Shown: positions 7,988 through 18,205 of the stretch, one piece after another
How positions within the stretch are numbered: position 1 is the stretch's first letter
Layout of the letters: each line of letters opens with the position of its first letter
Source: Planctomycetaceae bacterium
Lineage (GTDB): Bacteria > Planctomycetota > Planctomycetia > Pirellulales > Pirellulaceae
Assembly (NCBI GenBank): GCA_021298315.1
Contig: JAJTFC010000030.1
Location: forward strand, 1 to 45,700
Length of the DNA stretch: 45,700 nucleotides
Direction: 5' to 3'
Notes under the pieces: generated by a model
Told to the model about the DNA's origin: nothing
The model's database searches: none
What the model saw: the letters and a program-made list of their open reading frames with translations, nothing else
Position numbers and translations under genes: made by a program

Positions 7988-10900
7988 CTAACTCGGTTCG
8001 TATCCTAGATTAGGAGAGAGCCATCGTTCTACTTCCCTGACGGCCATTCCCTTTCGCTTCGCGTAGGACTCGACTTGGTCGATTGTAATCCGGTCTACCG
8101 CGAAATACCGAGCTTCGGGATGCCCAAAATAAAATCCGCTGACGCTCGCCGCCGGCCACATGGCGCACGACTCGGTAATCGAGTCTAGCCTGTTCGTGCA
8201 AGAGTTCCGCAAAGGCCTCTGCAAGTCTATCTGCAATTGCTTTGGCCATGATCGCAGAGTAATCATCTTGTTTGCTTTCATAGTGTTTGGCAAGCTCATC
8301 GGCTCCATGCCCGGCCGTGACGACAAATGCTCCAAGATAATCAGGGCGGCCTGAGTCGATCGGGGCAACATAGTCGGCGAGGCTTCGGAAATCGCTCTGT
8401 CCTTTGCGTTCCCACTGCTGACGCAGAAAATGAAATCGGACGAGTTCCTTCGAACGACTCTCGTCGGTAAACAAGATCACGTCGTCGCCTTGGGATGCTG
8501 CGGGCCAAAAGCCATAAATCGCGTGTGCCTTGAGCGATTCGGTAGCGATACAATCAAAGAGCATCTTGCTTGCGTCGTCGAAAAGCTTTTTGGCTTCGGT
8601 ACCTACGTAGGGGTCTTGGAAAATTTTTGGGTATTTGCCTTTGAGTTCCCAAGCCATAAAGAACGGGGACCAATCGATGTATTTGGCGATTTTTTCAATC
8701 GAGTAGTTCTTCAGAACTCTCGTCCCAGTGAAGTTCGGCTTGTCGATTCGAACCTTAGACCAATCGGTCGCATACGCCTTGGAGCAAGCTTCCGCATAGG
8801 GGACGAGTTTGACTTGTCTGGCCTCGTAACTCGATCGGAGTTCACCCTGTAGTTTAAGATTCTCAGCGACATACTTAGGCTTGGATTCTTTGCTACAAAG
8901 CGATTCGACAACACCCACGCACCTGGAAGCGTCGGTAACGTGCACGGTCGGTTCTTGGTAGTGAGGTGCAATCTTGACTGCAGTATGCTTGGCCGATGTC
9001 GTCGCGCCGCCGATGAGCAGGGGTATTTTAATCCCCAGGCGTTGCATTTCTTTGGCAACGTGAGTCATCTCGTCGAGGCTTGGTGTGATGAGTCCCGATA
9101 ATCCGATGATATCTACACCGTGCTTGACGGCCTCTTCGAGGATCTTCTCACAAGGGCACATCACGCCCAAATCGATCACCTCATAGTTGTTGCAGCCGAG
9201 CACGACTCCGACGATGTTCTTTCCGATGTCATGAACATCCCCTTTGACCGTCGCCATGAGCACTTTACCCCGGAAACTCTGACCTTCGAGCCCTGCTTCT
9301 TGCTTCTCTTTTTCCATGAAGGGCTGCAGGTAGTTGACTGCTTTTTTCATCACTCGAGCGCTCTTGACCACCTGCGGCAAGAACATTTTGCCGGCACCGA
9401 ATAAGTCGCCGACGATTCCCATGGCCGACATCAGTGGGCCTTCGATGACCTCTAAGCAGCGTGTGCATCCGACACGAGCCTCCTCGGTATCGGTTTCGAT
9501 GAACTTGTCGATACCATGGATCAGAGCATGCTTGAGCCGATCGTGCACTGGCTTGTCACGCCACTCGAGATTCTCGCCGGCTGCTTTCTTCGTGCCTGAT
9601 CCCTTATAGGTTTCTGCGAGTGTTAACATGCGCTCGGTCGCATCGGCTCGTCGATTCAATAGGACATCTTCGACGTGCTCCAAGAGCACTTTGGGAATGT
9701 CTTCGTAGACCGCGAGTTGTCCTGCGTTGACGATCCCCATGTCCATTCCTGCTTGGATTGCATGGTAAAGAAAAGCCGAGTGCATCGCTTCGCGAACCAC
9801 GTCGTTGCCTCGGAACGAGAAGCTGATGTTGCTGACCCCACCGGAAATTCTCGCGCCAGGACACTGCTGCTTGATGAGCTTGCAAGCTTCGATGAAATTC
9901 ACGGCATAGTTGTCGTGCTCTTCGATCCCCGTTGCAACCGTCAAAATATTTGGGTCAAAGATGATGTCTTGGGGTGGGAAGGCTAGTTGGTTGACCAACA
10001 GATCGTAAGCCCGTTTGCAGATGCGGGCTTTCTCTAGCGTTTCAGTAGCTTGCCCTTTCTCATCGAAAGCCATCACGACGACCGCTGCTCCGTAGCGGCG
10101 GACGATGGTCGCTCGTCGGAGAAACTCGTCTTGGCCATCCTTGAGGCTGATGCTATTGACGATCGCCTTGCCTTGCACGTTCTGTAAACCCGCCAATAAG
10201 ACTTCCCATTTCGACGAGTCGATCATCACCGGGACGGCGGCGACGACAGAGTCTCCTGCGATGAGTCGCAAGTATCTGGTCATGGCTTCGACACCATCGA
10301 GAAGCGCATCGTCCATGTTGATGTCGATAATCGTCGCACCGTTTTGGACTTGCTGCCGAGCGACCTCGACGGCTTCCTCGTATTTGTCATTGCGAATCAG
10401 ATTCGCAAAAGCCTTCGAGCCTGTGACGTTGGTTCTCTCACCGACCATTGTAAATTGAGTCTCTGGGCGTAACGTGGTGGCTTGTTGGCCACTGAGTCTC
10501 GTCCAGACGATCGGTTCGGCAGGTTGGCGGGGCTCGATGCCTATGAGCCGTTGAGAAATAGCTCGGATATGATCTGGTGTTGATCCGCAGCACCCACCGA
10601 CGATGTTCAGCCATCCGTTGCGTGCGAAGTCTTCGATGTAATCGGCCATTCGCGAAGGGGTCAGATCGTATTCACCAAAGGCGTTTGGCAAGCCTGCATT
10701 CGGATGGCATGAGATCGGTGCATCGGAAACTTTCGCAAGCTCCTCGATGTGAGGTCGCATGATGTCCGGTCCGAGTGCACAGTTCATGCCGACGCTGAGC
10801 ATCGGAAAATGGCTTATGGAATTCCAAAAAGCTTCGACGGTCTGTGCGCTGACAAAGGTCCGGCCTCCTGGCCCAAACGTTGCGCTGATCATGACAGGAA

Positions 10901-11513
10901 TCCTGCGACCTGTCTCTGCAAAGTACTCTGCTATTGCATACAAACAGGACTTGAGGTTGAGCGTATCGATGGCCGTTTCGGGTAAGAGCAGATCAGCTCC
11001 GGCTTCGACCAGATGGGCGACCTGAACTTTATAGCTTGCGACCATCTCAAGAAAGTTCACATCGCGATTTGCGGCGTCTTCTACTTTGGTGCTAATCGCT
11101 AGCTGCTTGGTCGTAGGGCCTATACTCCCGGCGACATAGCAACGACGGGAGGGATCTTTCTTCTTCATCCGCTCGACGGCTTTGCGGGCGCAGTCGACGG
11201 CTGCGTAATTGAGGTCTCGTGTGAGTTCAATAGGCAACTCCAACTCACCCATACCGATTGGCGATGCTCCAAAGGAGTTTGTCTCGATGATATCAGCACC
11301 AGCTTCAAGGTACGCATAGTGGATATCCGATATCGCATCGGCTCGCGTAATGCAAAGAATATCGCTGAAGCGAACTAGATCCTTGTGGTGATCTGCGAAA
11401 CGCTCGCCTCGGACGGCTTTCTCGTCAAACTTCAGTCTTTGAATCATCGTCCCCATCGCACCATCGAGGATATGGATGCGTTGGCGAATCAGGTCAAAAA
11501 GATCGTTGCTCAT
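7988..11513 (-). CDS. metH: Cobalamin-dependent methionine synthase, 3' end broken by an out-of-frame deletion
   Basis: This enzyme transfers methyl from methyltetrahydrofolate to homocysteine. Domains in order: homocysteine/zinc domain ending in GGCCG (Cys308-Cys309 counting from ATG 11513), pterin domain with [10 protein letters not shown], and cobalamin domain with DVHDIGKN (ligand His761). The AdoMet activation domain is intact to about residue 1108 ([11 protein letters not shown]). Then roughly 50-60 codons found in other MetH proteins, including the RPAPGYP segment that carries AdoMet-binding RxxxGY, are missing. The original frame stops at 8010 after about 30 aberrant residues, while another frame continues [16 protein letters not shown] to [10 protein letters not shown] at 7988. 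The junction lies near 8180-8192. Catalysis may persist, but reductive reactivation should fail unless this is an assembly error. ATG 11513 is preferred over TTG 11528. Confidence 0.93.
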
Positions 11514-11537
11514 TTGAATAAGGCTCAAGCCTGTTAT

Positions 11538-11567
11538 AAAAAAAGGCTGACGGTATTGCCGCCAGCC
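11538..11567 (-). terminator. Intrinsic terminator or attenuator between rplQ and metH
   Basis: On the minus strand a 9-bp stem with one mismatched pair (11567-11559 with 11553-11545, 5-nt loop) is followed by seven T residues (11544-11538). It lies about 45 bp past the rplQ stop and 24 nt before the metH ATG. It most simply ends the ribosomal operon. Because so little room is left for a metH promoter downstream, an attenuator role for metH is also possible. Confidence 0.75.
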
Positions 11568-11612
11568 GAGTGGGTTGTTGGTGCTTACATCGTAAACCGT
11601 AAACCGCTAAAA

Positions 11613-12179
11613 CTATTCTCCGAAGGACGGCTTTTGAGCCTTTTCCTTAGTTCGATCGTTCTTGCCTACAAACTCGAGGATCGCTCGGGTGCCTGCATCA
11701 CCAACACGTGGCTTGGCTAGCCGCAAAATCCGGGTGTAGCCACCTGCTCGATCAGCAAACCGTGGTGCAACTTTATCGAAGAGCACCCTGACGGCCTTCT
11801 TGTCCTTGATCATCGAGAGGACTTTGCGTCGAGCGTTGACACCGGGAGCCTTGGCATCACACCACTTCTGCCAGTTGTCGCTCTTTCTCCAAGCTTTCCA
11901 GTCATCGGTACCCCGCTGAGCAGTGGTTGCAAAAGCTTGGGCCGCCGATTCTGCAGCTAGTCCTTTTTTGGCAATCGTGATGCACTTTTCAACGATGGGG
12001 CGAATCTCCTTGGCCTTTTCCAGAGTCGTAACGATACGACCTGGAACCTTAGGCTTGTTCGCATCCAAATCGGTGAACTCTTGCTCTGTCAGAAAAATTG
12101 CAGATGCAAGATTGCTGAACAAAGCTTTGCGGTGCGAGGGGCTTCGGCCAAGTACACGGCCTTTCCTTAAGTGCCTCAT
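11613..12179 (-). CDS. rplQ: 50S ribosomal protein L17
   Basis: The N-terminus MRHLRKGRVLGRSPSHRKALFSNLASAIF is the standard L17 opening. The protein is 188 residues, longer than the usual roughly 120, because of an insert between about residues 75 and 120 (EKCITIAKKGLAAESAAQ...DDWKAWRKSDNWQKW) and a charged C-terminal tail. The conserved core resumes at DKVAPRFADRAGGYTRILRLAKPRVGDAG. L17 sits on the large subunit near the exit tunnel. It is the last gene of the rpsM-rpsK-rpoA-rplQ operon, 60 bp after rpoA, followed by a hairpin terminator. Confidence 0.97.
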   Translation of the reverse strand: MRHLRKGRVLGRSPSHRKALFSNLASAIFLTEQEFTDLDANKPKVPGRIVTTLEKAKEIRPIVEKCITIAKKGLAAESAAQAFATTAQRGTDDWKAWRKSDNWQKWCDAKAPGVNARRKVLSMIKDKKAVRVLFDKVAPRFADRAGGYTRILRLAKPRVGDAGTRAILEFVGKNDRTKEKAQKPSFGE

Positions 12180-12239
12180 GATCGGTTCTCAGTTATCAGT
12201 TAGTCGTTATGGGTGGGTTGGTATTTGGGATACGAACAA

Positions 12240-13226
12240 TTATCTCATGGACGACGGTACGCGGTAGCCTAAATGCAGACCAATCGCCTTGAGCTTCTCG
12301 TTGACTTCTGTGAGGGTTGTTTCGCCGAAGTTTCGGACTTCCAAGAGTTGGTCTTCGCTGCGTTGCACTAGGTCCCTCACGTAGCGAATGCCTTCACTTT
12401 CGAGACAGTTGTTAGCCCGTACGGAAAGCTTCAGATCCGAGACGAGCATGTTGAGTTTGGCTTCGAGTTGGGCTTCTGCACTACCAGGGCCACCGCGAGC
12501 GACCGCGTGAACCTGACGCCCCAATTCGCTCGATTGCACGAATGGGTTAAGGTGCTTCCGAAGGATCTTGGCTCCTTCGACCATTGCAAGTTCTGGTTGC
12601 AAAGATCCATCGGTCCAAATTTCGATCACCAGTCGGTCGTAGTTGGTCTTTTGACCGACGCGGGTCTCTTCGACGGTGTAGCGTACGCGAACCACTGGGC
12701 TAAAAGCCGCATCGACAGGAATAATTCCGATTTCGTGGTCACCGGTATTTTGTTCAGATGCAGGTAGATACCCACGTCCGTTCTCGACGACCATTTCCAT
12801 CATGAATTCGGTATCACCGGTCAAGGTGGCGATGACGTGATCTTTGTTGATGATCTCGACATCCGAATCGGTTTGAACATCGGCTCCGGTAATCGGACCC
12901 GCTTTGGATCGCAACACGGTTAGAACCCGAGTGTTTTCACTGTGGTTCTTCACTACCAGTGACTTGACGTTGAGGACGATCTCGGTGACATCCTCAAGGA
13001 TGTTCGGGATGGAACTGAATTCGTGCTGAGCACCACGAATTTTGATTTGAGTGATCGCACTTCCTTCAAGACTCGAAAGAAGGACTCGACGAAGGCTATT
13101 GCCGATGGTTGCCCCAAATCCGCGCTCGAACGGTTCTGCGGTGAACTTGCCGTAAGTCGGGCTAAGAGTCGATCGCTCGACATTGACTTGACTAGGGAGT
13201 TCCAAACCTCTCCATCTGACGTGCAT
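12240..13226 (-). CDS. rpoA: DNA-directed RNA polymerase subunit alpha
   Basis: The 328-residue protein has the N-terminal assembly domain ([26 protein letters not shown], then [13 protein letters not shown]) and the C-terminal helix-hairpin-helix domain ([61 protein letters not shown]) that contacts UP elements and activators. Length and order are normal. It lies 51 bp downstream of rpsK and 60 bp upstream of rplQ. Confidence 0.98.
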   Translation of the reverse strand: MHVRWRGLELPSQVNVERSTLSPTYGKFTAEPFERGFGATIGNSLRRVLLSSLEGSAITQIKIRGAQHEFSSIPNILEDVTEIVLNVKSLVVKNHSENTRVLTVLRSKAGPITGADVQTDSDVEIINKDHVIATLTGDTEFMMEMVVENGRGYLPASEQNTGDHEIGIIPVDAAFSPVVRVRYTVEETRVGQKTNYDRLVIEIWTDGSLQPELAMVEGAKILRKHLNPFVQSSELGRQVHAVARGGPGSAEAQLEAKLNMLVSDLKLSVRANNCLESEGIRYVRDLVQRSEDQLLEVRNFGETTLTEVNEKLKAIGLHLGYRVPSSMR

Positions 13227-13277
13227 TGCTGATCCTCCAAAAATGAATTACCCAAAACCCCAACGAACCCGTATCGA

Positions 13278-13682
13278 CTAGACTCGCCTTCGCTTGCGAG
13301 GTCGGCATCCGTTGTGAGGAATGGGGGTTGTGTCTTCGATTTGCTTTACGGTGATACCTGCTGCTTGCAGGGCGGTGATTGCTGACTCGCGGCCCGAACC
13401 CGGACCTTTGACCCTAACCTCGATCTCCTTGACCCCAAACTTGGCCGCCTTTTCGGCAGCTTGTTGGGCAGCCATTTGACCGGCAAACGGCGTGCTCTTT
13501 CGCGAGCCCTTGAAGTTACAAGTGCCGGCACTGGCCCAGCAGAGGGTATCTCCTCGAGTGTCCGTGATGGTCACGTGCGTATTGTTGAAGGTCGCTTTGA
13601 TGAAAGCGATTGCGCTGGTGACATTTCGCCTCGTTTTGCGTCTTTTGTTCGATGCGTCTTTGTTGACTTGTTGCTTTGCCAT
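13278..13682 (-). CDS. rpsK: 30S ribosomal protein S11
   Basis: The 134-residue protein carries the S11 core [47 protein letters not shown] and the C-terminal [18 protein letters not shown]. Its N-terminus is basic and a few residues longer than in many bacteria. S11 lies on the small-subunit platform at the mRNA exit side. It follows rpsM after an unusually wide 158-bp gap in which I see no gene. Confidence 0.98.
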   Translation of the reverse strand: MAKQQVNKDASNKRRKTRRNVTSAIAFIKATFNNTHVTITDTRGDTLCWASAGTCNFKGSRKSTPFAGQMAAQQAAEKAAKFGVKEIEVRVKGPGSGRESAITALQAAGITVKQIEDTTPIPHNGCRPRKRRRV

Positions 13683-13840
13683 AATTGAAAACTAAAACCA
13701 AATTCCAATGCTTGTTTAAAGTCTCTTGTTTACCATGCTTGGCGACGATTGACCCGTCTGACTGGCTTGTTTATTCGACCATGTCCGGTCGAACGCTTCA
13801 TCGAGTCAAACGCGTCCGAAAACTGAGCAACCTAATCAGA

Positions 13841-14224
13841 CTAACGAAGATCCTTAACCCCCTTCTTGCCTGCGACGGTCTTACGCGGACCTTTACGAGT
13901 CCGTGCGTTGGTTCGTGTCCGCTGACCTCTTACAGGAAGTCCAAGCTTGTGGCGAAGCCCACGATAGCATTTGATTTCCCTAAGACGATGGATCGACTGA
14001 CCGATCTGACGTCGCAACGGACCTTCAACCGTGTAGTCTCGCTCGAGCAAGCTTGATAGACGACTCAATTCGTCTTCATCGAGCTCCCGAGCCTTTTTGG
14101 CCGGGTCAATTTTCGTTTTGACGCATGCCTCTCTGGCAATTGATGGACCAACGCCATAGAGATACTGAAGCGAATAAACGACTTGTTTGTCGTTTGGAAT
14201 GTCAACACCCAAAAGACGCGGCAT
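13841..14224 (-). CDS. rpsM: 30S ribosomal protein S13
   Basis: The 127-residue protein opens MPRLLGVDIPNDKQVVYSLQYLYGVGPSIA and ends with the basic LPVRGQRTRTNARTRKGPRKTVAGKKG tail typical of S13, which contacts the P-site tRNA and the A-site finger. An AGGAG about 10 nt upstream serves the ATG at 14224. It is the first gene of the cluster; rpmJ and infA, often found just upstream in other bacteria, are not present here. Confidence 0.98.
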   Translation of the reverse strand: MPRLLGVDIPNDKQVVYSLQYLYGVGPSIAREACVKTKIDPAKKARELDEDELSRLSSLLERDYTVEGPLRRQIGQSIHRLREIKCYRGLRHKLGLPVRGQRTRTNARTRKGPRKTVAGKKGVKDLR

Positions 14225-14790
14225 ACTTGCCCACTCCTAAACCATTACCCGGTCACGCTTTAAAACGAAAACGAATTCCACCACCGGGGTTCCGGCGGGG
14301 CGATTCCATGTCGATGGATCAATCGAGCCCAAAAGTTTAGCCAACAGTGACTGATTCTTGCAAGGGTTAATCGGTCGTTTGGCACGGTTTTTTCTTGTTG
14401 ATCGCGGTTTGGTGGAATTTCTCACCCGTGACGACTCCCATGGAGGCAATAGCGACAAAGCCATGAAAGAGCCTCTGCTTAACCCATCCGGACCTGTTTT
14501 TCAGGGCGTTTGTGGCGAAATTCGCCATGAATCCCAGGCTCAAGAAGGCTGGGGTGTTTGTAGATCCAGCGGGAAACAAAAAACCAGACCTAACAAAAAA
14601 ACTAATTGGACTCTTGGTCCGGGCTGTTAATTTGTGAAGGTGGTAACGTTTTGTCCGTCGGGTTGGTGCCGGATTTTCCGACCTGATCGACTGTAATCAA
14701 GAATCGCTTTGGAAGGGACCGAAATTCGAAACCGAGGGCTTGTTGGCAAGCCCGGTACGCGACTCTCAAGCCGTAACGCGAACCGCGAGT
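14225..14790. other. Gene-free stretch upstream of the rpsM operon and the desaturase
   Basis: About 565 bp between divergent genes. Short open frames on both strands lack family resemblance or plausible starts. I see no tRNA, no rpmJ and no long repeat. It presumably holds the promoter of the ribosomal operon; one candidate is listed separately. Confidence 0.6.
14334..14363 (-). promoter_or_regulatory. Candidate sigma70-type promoter for the rpsM operon
   Basis: On the minus strand TTGCAA (14363-14358) and TAAACT (14339-14334) are separated by 18 bp, about 110 bp upstream of the rpsM ATG. Four of six bases match consensus at each box. This is a motif reading only; no start-site evidence exists. 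Confidence 0.3.
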
Positions 14791-15960
14791 ATGAAGATGG
14801 AAGACACAGCGCTTGAATTCAAAAGCTTTTCGATGAAGCAGGCAAGGCAGATCGTCGGAGATCTTCATTCTCCGAATCCGTGGATCTACTGGCCCGATCT
14901 TTTGATCACCGCGATTTGCGGGCATATTTGTTTTGCCGCGATGATGCAAGCACCGGATCGACTTGCTGTAGAGTCGACGGCACTTTGGTGGTTGGTCAAA
15001 GGTTTTTTCTACACGGCCACAATCCTGTTGTTCCTTCGCGGTGCGATGTTCACGCACGAACTGGTGCACTTGCCACGTGAGGGTTGGACGGGCTTTCGGG
15101 TCGCCTGGAATCTGCTTTGCGGGATTCCGTTTATGATCCCTTCTTTTACCTACTATCCGCACATCGATCATCATCGACGCAAGTCCTATGGAACCAAGGA
15201 GGATGGCGAGTATTTGAGCCTTAGCCATCAACCCCCATCGGCAATCGTCTTGTACATGCTGGGAGTTTTAGTATCCCCTCTTGCAGGGATTCTTCGCTGG
15301 GGGATTCTCTCGCCGATTTGCTGGGTATTTCCTTCGGTTCGAAAGTGGACGTTCACTCATGCATCGACCATGGTTATGGATGTCTTCTACGAACGTCCCG
15401 AGGCTGGCAAGCGGGTTTATCGGATCATGATCATGCAGGAAATAGCCTGTTTCTTGGTTTGCCTTGGTCTGTTTCTCCATGGTCCATTGATCGCCAAGAC
15501 CTGGCTCGATCCCCTGTGGATTCACGCTTACATCGTCAGCATCGGAATGATCTTCATGAACAACATTCGAACTCTCGGGGCCCATCGATGGACAGGTCCT
15601 GGTTCGGAATTGACGTTCGAGCAACAACTGCTTGACTCTTGCGACTACCCGCATCGACCTTGGATCACCGAATTGTGGGGGCCGACTGGAACTCGTTACC
15701 ATGCGACGCATCACTTGTTTCCCTCGCTGCCCTATCACAATCTTGGGCTCGCCCACCGTCGGCTCATGGCACAACTCCCGGCAGATAGCATCTACCGGGA
15801 GACTTGCAAACTAAGCCTGCTTCAAGAAGTCGCCGATTTATGGAGACGAAGTGCCGAGGCGGCTTCGAAGGCACAGATCGCAGGAAGGATCGATGCCTAC
15901 GCGAAGAAGTCAGCACCCCGCCATGCCGACGATGGATTTAGCAAGTCTGAAGCTGCGTAG
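14791..15960 (+). CDS. Membrane fatty acid desaturase family protein
   Basis: The protein of about 389 residues has the three histidine clusters of membrane di-iron desaturases: HELVH, HIDHH and HATHH. Hydrophobic segments flank the boxes (for example about 30-45, 65-85, 105-125, 170-195 and 235-270), so it sits in the inner membrane with the di-iron site facing the cytoplasm. Related enzymes insert a double bond into acyl chains or hydroxylate them; the substrate is not evident. ATG 14791 is chosen over an upstream TTG at 14740 because the earlier residues look non-conserved; ATG 14797 is also possible. It converges with the M13 peptidase gene, 2 bp between stops. Confidence 0.85.
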   Translation: MKMEDTALEFKSFSMKQARQIVGDLHSPNPWIYWPDLLITAICGHICFAAMMQAPDRLAVESTALWWLVKGFFYTATILLFLRGAMFTHELVHLPREGWTGFRVAWNLLCGIPFMIPSFTYYPHIDHHRRKSYGTKEDGEYLSLSHQPPSAIVLYMLGVLVSPLAGILRWGILSPICWVFPSVRKWTFTHASTMVMDVFYERPEAGKRVYRIMIMQEIACFLVCLGLFLHGPLIAKTWLDPLWIHAYIVSIGMIFMNNIRTLGAHRWTGPGSELTFEQQLLDSCDYPHRPWITELWGPTGTRYHATHHLFPSLPYHNLGLAHRRLMAQLPADSIYRETCKLSLLQEVADLWRRSAEAASKAQIAGRIDAYAKKSAPRHADDGFSKSEAA

Positions 15961-15962
15961 GT

Positions 15963-18041
15963 CTACCAGATCCTGACTCGCTTATCGGGCGCAAGATACA
16001 TCGGAGCACCCGGTTGTACATCGAATGCTTCGTAGAACCCATCGAGGTTCGATACGATACCATTGCAACGGTACTGGCTCGGGGAGTGCGGATCGGTCTT
16101 GACCCGCTTTCGCATCTCGGCCTCTCGGTACTTTCGACGCCAAACTTGCCCCCGCCCGATGAAGAACCTTTGTTCGCCCGTATAGCCGTCGATCACTGGA
16201 GATTTTTTGCCGTCAAGCGAAAGCTTATAAGCCGTGTAGGCGACGCTCAGTCCTCCGAGGTCACCGATGTTTTCTCCAAGCGTGAATTTACCATTGAGGT
16301 TTACTCCCGGGAGCGGTTGGTAAGCATCGTACTGGCTGACTAGCTGCGCCGAGCGTTTGACGAACTCCTGCTCGTCGTTTGGAGTCCACCAGTTTCTCAA
16401 GTTTCCGCGACCGTCGTACTTGCTTCCTGAATCATCGAATCCGTGACTGATTTCATGTCCGATCACCGCCCCGATGGCTCCATAGTTGATAGCGTCCTCG
16501 GCCTGCAAATTGAAAAAAGGTGGTTGCAAGATCGCAGCCGGAAAGACGATCTCGTTCATCGATGGGTTGTAGTAAGCGTTTACGGTTTGAGGAGGCATAA
16601 ACCATTCGGTCTTATCGATAGGCTTTCCTAGTTTGTTCAACGCGTAGAAATGCTCGAACTTGGAAATTGCAGCGATGTTGCGAACCACATCCGTAGGATC
16701 GATCACCACCGAAGAATAGTCCTTCCACTTGTCGGGATATCCAATCTTCGGGGTAAAGAGTTTGAGCTTCTCTCGGGCTTGAGCCTTGGTTCCATTTCCC
16801 ATCCATTCGAGCGAATCAATGCGTTTCTCAAATGCTTTGAGCAAGTTGCCCACCAACTCGTTCATGCGTTCCTTGGCTTGGGGAGAGAAGTGCTTCTCGA
16901 CGTAGAGTTTGCCCACGGGCATCCCTAATAGGGAGTTGCAAGCATCGACACCTCGTCGCCAAAGGGGTTCTTGCTGCTCGACTCCACTTAAGACCGTCTT
17001 GTGGAATCCGAAATGCAATTTTTCGAGTTCCTCGTTCATCACGGGAGCAAAGGTGTCGATGGTCTGGAAAGCCAGGTAAGCCTTAAGAACCTCAACGTCC
17101 GACCCGGCTAGGATGCTTTGAGCCTTCTCAAAGAAACTAGGTTGGCCGACGATAATATCTTGGATCTCGGGCAGACCAACCGCCTTGGCATAAGTCTTCC
17201 AATGCAAGCCTGGGTTATTACCCGACAAGTTAGCTATCGGAGTCTTGTTGTATCGCTTGATTGGGTCTCGAAGCGAAACCTTGTCCCACTGAACTTTCGC
17301 AAATTCCGTTTCCAATTCGAGGATCTTTTTGGCCATCGCCTCGGGGCTCTCCCACCCGATTCGAGAAAGCATGTCCTTGATGAAGACTTGGTATTTCTCG
17401 CGCCGGCTTACCAGCTCAGGATCGGACTCTAGATAGTAGTCGCGGTCTGGCAAAGTCGTTCCGTCTTGATACAGATACACCGCATACTGATCGGACTGCT
17501 TGTCATCGACGTCGACTCCAGCAGCATAGAAACTGGGAATGCCATAAATCGACAACTCACCTGCCAGACGAATCGCATCCTCTTGGGTTCGAACGGCTCG
17601 GATCGAATCGAGCCAAGGTTTCACAGGTGCTATCCCAGCTTTGTTGCGAGCCTCGACATCAGTGTAGGACTTGAACAAGTTCCCGACTTGCTTGGCCTCA
17701 GCAGAAGCATTTGAGGAACTGCTTGCTTGTTCGATGATCGCCCGAATCGCACCTTTGGTTTCGATATCCAACGCAGTAAAGGCACCGAAGTTCGATTGAT
17801 CCGGTGGGATGTCGGTCGTCTCGAGCCAGTTCTCATTGACGAAACGGAAAAAGTCATCCGATGCCTTGAGCGTCTTGCTGAAGTTTTCCTTCTCAACCCC
17901 CGAAACCCCAATGGTTTTGTCCTGTGCCATCACTGGCACGCCTACAACGCCTGCAACGAAGCTCAGTCCCATCAGCCCGCCCAGATACTTGGGCGCGATC
18001 CAACTTCGAAAACTATCCGTCAAATTAAAAGCTCTTCGCAT
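15963..18041 (-). CDS. M13 family (neprilysin/PepO-like) zinc metallopeptidase
   Basis: The 692-residue protein has an N-terminal signal region (hydrophobic LGGLMGLSFVAGVVGVPVMAQ) and the M13 signatures: NAYYNPSMNEIVFPA, the zinc motif HEISH at residues 529-533, and ENIGDLGG with the third zinc ligand Glu590. The spacing of 61 residues between the first His and the Glu fits the family. The C-terminus YLAPDKRVRIW is the family's usual V-R-I-W ending. Export to the periplasm and oligopeptide cleavage are inferred. Length is normal for bacterial members. Confidence 0.95.
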   Translation of the reverse strand: MRRAFNLTDSFRSWIAPKYLGGLMGLSFVAGVVGVPVMAQDKTIGVSGVEKENFSKTLKASDDFFRFVNENWLETTDIPPDQSNFGAFTALDIETKGAIRAIIEQASSSSNASAEAKQVGNLFKSYTDVEARNKAGIAPVKPWLDSIRAVRTQEDAIRLAGELSIYGIPSFYAAGVDVDDKQSDQYAVYLYQDGTTLPDRDYYLESDPELVSRREKYQVFIKDMLSRIGWESPEAMAKKILELETEFAKVQWDKVSLRDPIKRYNKTPIANLSGNNPGLHWKTYAKAVGLPEIQDIIVGQPSFFEKAQSILAGSDVEVLKAYLAFQTIDTFAPVMNEELEKLHFGFHKTVLSGVEQQEPLWRRGVDACNSLLGMPVGKLYVEKHFSPQAKERMNELVGNLLKAFEKRIDSLEWMGNGTKAQAREKLKLFTPKIGYPDKWKDYSSVVIDPTDVVRNIAAISKFEHFYALNKLGKPIDKTEWFMPPQTVNAYYNPSMNEIVFPAAILQPPFFNLQAEDAINYGAIGAVIGHEISHGFDDSGSKYDGRGNLRNWWTPNDEQEFVKRSAQLVSQYDAYQPLPGVNLNGKFTLGENIGDLGGLSVAYTAYKLSLDGKKSPVIDGYTGEQRFFIGRGQVWRRKYREAEMRKRVKTDPHSPSQYRCNGIVSNLDGFYEAFDVQPGAPMYLAPDKRVRIW

Positions 18042-18090
18042 TGCTAGCCTCGTAGATTGAACTTGGTTACACTCTCCGCTAACAGGCGGA

Positions 18091-18116
18091 CAGATCGCCT
18101 ATCCAGATCGCCTATC
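18091..18116. repeat. Tandem 13-bp duplication
   Basis: CAGATCGCCTATC occurs twice head to tail (18091-18103 and 18104-18116) in the 164-bp gap between the transglutaminase-like gene and the M13 peptidase gene. Its effect is unknown; it may be a simple replication-slippage duplication. Confidence 0.7.
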
Positions 18117-18205
18117 GGGGAGCGCGCGCCACGCGTCGCGTTGAGCAGAATGGTACCGAGTTTAGGGCGCCTGATAAAGCCGTTTCATTCTATTTTGTCT
18201 TCGGT

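Noticed and set aside
14237..14464. Possible rpmJ (L36) upstream of rpsM
   Set aside because: No frame shows the short Cys/His zinc pattern of L36; only random-looking basic frames exist.
15268..15774. 168-residue minus-strand open frame inside the desaturase gene
   Set aside because: Antisense shadow of a well-conserved gene; no family resemblance or ribosome binding site.
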